NCBI RefSeq assembly: GCF_004766045.1
Contig: NZ_SPQQ01000020.1
Location: forward strand, 1-54,870
Origin: Desulfosporosinus fructosivorans
GTDB lineage: Bacteria > Bacillota > Desulfitobacteriia > Desulfitobacteriales > Desulfitobacteriaceae
Direction: 5' to 3'
Length of the DNA stretch: 54,870 nt
Positions within the stretch are counted from its first letter, which is position 1, and each line of letters opens with the position of its first letter. The notes beneath the pieces are model-generated. The model made no database searches. It was not told the origin of the DNA and worked only from the letters and a program-made list of their open reading frames with translations. The position numbers and the translations under genes are program-made. This document shows, piece after piece, positions 53,698-54,870 of this stretch.

Positions 53698-53970
53698 ATG
53701 GAGATTTTCGATATTGCGGTTAACGGGTCAGGTTTTGATAGGGAATCTAACTTTAACAATTATGCGTTAACTCTAGTCTTAAAAGACGATGAAGCGGAAA
53801 AAACAGTTAGAGCAAATTTGCGTTACTATCCTTTAGAAAACGAATGGGATCTAAATCCAATCTTTTACGAATACACAAAGGACGAAAAAAAAGTCATGAT
53901 TGATCAGATAATTGAAAGTGAGAGTTTTAAATCTGCGTTTGAGACTACAACAATTCATTTGGAAGGATAA
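53698..53970 (+). CDS. Hypothetical protein, 90 aa
   Basis: A soluble acidic protein, MEIFDIAVNGSGFDRESNFN..., with aromatic NLRYYPLENEWDLNPIFYEY. GTGGGAGGTAGAA gives a good ribosome site for ATG 53698. No family is recognised. A strong bidirectional terminator separates it from the next, convergent gene. Confidence 0.65.
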   Translation: MEIFDIAVNGSGFDRESNFNNYALTLVLKDDEAEKTVRANLRYYPLENEWDLNPIFYEYTKDEKKVMIDQIIESESFKSAFETTTIHLEG

Positions 53971-53984
53971 GAAGTTGAACCAAT

Positions 53985-54044
53985 AAGAATACGAATAAGG
54001 GATAGGATTCAAGTGCTATGAATCCTATCCCTTATCGTATTCTT
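53985..54044. terminator. Bidirectional terminator
   Basis: A 27-bp arm (53985-54011) pairs with 54018-54044 with one mismatch around a short loop. It lies between two convergent hypothetical genes. Confidence 0.75.
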
Positions 54045-54055
54045 TAATAATGCTC

Positions 54056-54283
54056 TTATTGCATTTGCACCAGTACACCATACATACTACTTCTTAAGCA
54101 CTTAGGGCAAATCAAGAAACTATCATCTTTCAACTGCTGTTCTTTCGACACAGAACATTGATAAGTCGGAGTATCAAAGCATTCAGTTGCCCATTGACTA
54201 ATATGAGATGGTTCTGTACAGATGGGGCACTTAAGGTAGAGTATGGTTAATGTTTCCTTTTGGAGACGTTTATTATTTGACAT
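54056..54283 (-). CDS. Small zinc-finger-like protein, 75 aa
   Basis: Two CxxC pairs (CPICTEPSH near 20 and CPKCLRSS near 60) plus two single Cys in between suggest a zinc-binding knuckle. AAGGGGAGTCTCCT precedes ATG 54283. No named family recognised. Confidence 0.6.
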   Translation of the reverse strand: MSNNKRLQKETLTILYLKCPICTEPSHISQWATECFDTPTYQCSVSKEQQLKDDSFLICPKCLRSSMYGVLVQMQ

Positions 54284-54870
54284 AGGAGACTCCCCTTATT
54301 AAAAATATAATCATAGTAACTGTTTGAAGACAACGCCATTATGAGTGAAATTTCTACACTGATAGCCAGGCGGAGTCGTGATCAAGTTGATTTTAATTAA
54401 TCTTACCCAACATCTTATACAAAAACTATGAAGGGTGTGTATTGAAATTGGAGAATAACTTTTGATTATTTATAAGCTTGTACATTATTTTTTATAAACT
54501 AACTTATTTATAATAATACCCAATGGAAACAATAAACTATACGTAATGGATTTTCTAAGAAGTAGATACACAACGGGAGGAAGAGAAATAATGAAAAGTA
54601 ATATATAGTAGATCTGTATTCTCAGTATTAAAACGATTGAGAGCTCTTCAAAGTATAAAAAGTGATGCGAAGGCCTGGATATCGATAATATAGGATAATA
54701 CGCAGAAGTATATCTTGAAATAATATATTGACAGCATACACTAGAAATGGTATTCTATTTGAGCGCCACGAAGACGCACACTGAATGAACAAGTGAGGGG
54801 TTAAACCCTTCAAACTATTCAATCTAAACACAGTAAATTAGTCATTGACAACGCAAGTTGAAAATGCTAA
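54284..54870. other. AT-rich right-hand end without a supported gene
   Basis: Nothing convincing was found. A strong site ACGGGAGGAAGAGAAATA at about 54573 is followed by ATG 54591, but the frame stops after five codons (MKSNI), so it is a leader peptide or a broken start. Confidence 0.5.

Noticed and set aside
54628..54831. 67-codon minus-strand frame at the right end
   Set aside because: No ribosome site, unusual composition and no motif; treated as chance.
1..54870. CRISPR arrays, tRNA, rRNA, integrase or transposase genes
   Set aside because: Scanned for by eye; no regularly spaced repeats, tRNA-like cloverleafs or recombinase motifs were recognised. A dedicated search would be needed to exclude short ones.

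Overview
The window is low-GC Firmicute DNA, with strong AGGAGG-type ribosome sites, frequent TTG and GTG starts, sigma-54 regulators and many anion permeases. Gene content and style best fit an anaerobic, probably sulfate-reducing Peptococcaceae such as the Desulfosporosinus/Desulfitobacterium group. That assignment is inference; no rRNA, tRNA or CRISPR array was recognised.

Left part (about 1-24.4 kb): an anion-transport region with large intergenic spaces. It holds an intact SulP permease with a STAS domain, a DASS-type carrier and two TSUP (TauE/SafE) permeases with small membrane partners. It also holds three closely related UspA-type proteins and two sigma-54 two-component systems whose kinases share the same extracytoplasmic sensor. 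Four paralogues of an uncharacterised ~205-residue protein, here called PIW, are scattered among these genes; their strand and motif order faintly recalls the uracil-DNA glycosylase fold. Decayed or partial transporter genes lie between them: a SulP pseudogene, a detached STAS C-terminus and an NhaD/ArsB fragment. Four long leaders share one conserved layout (CTATAG block, a block about 40 nt further on, GGAGG at about +67, then a GC hairpin) and precede one PIW gene, the DASS gene, an unknown gene and the first TSUP gene. The second TSUP operon has a textbook sigma-54 promoter.

Middle (24.5-33 kb): an M29 aminopeptidase, a cupin, and a Ter-type stress cluster. The cluster has a TerD/zinc-ribbon/TerB fusion, a YceG-like protein built of three tandem repeats, and TelA. 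A PF03013-like DNA glycosylase and an ArsC/Spx-like protein sit inside it.

Right part (33-54.9 kb): a heterodimeric ABC exporter flanked by two MarR regulators with visible operator palindromes; a molybdopterin oxidoreductase / enoate-reductase-like flavoenzyme / ferredoxin trio; a secreted metallophosphoesterase; DsrE-like, HPP and Usp proteins; a ClC exchanger whose 3' end contains a tetranucleotide repeat; and a complete type IIA topoisomerase pair (ParE/ParC-like). Small hypothetical genes close the window.

The most promising undescribed system is the 1-24 kb region. A repeated PIW family, Usp proteins, permeases of three unrelated families, shared leaders and paired sigma-54 systems appear to form one regulon for uptake or efflux of an oxyanion, most likely a sulfur oxyanion.
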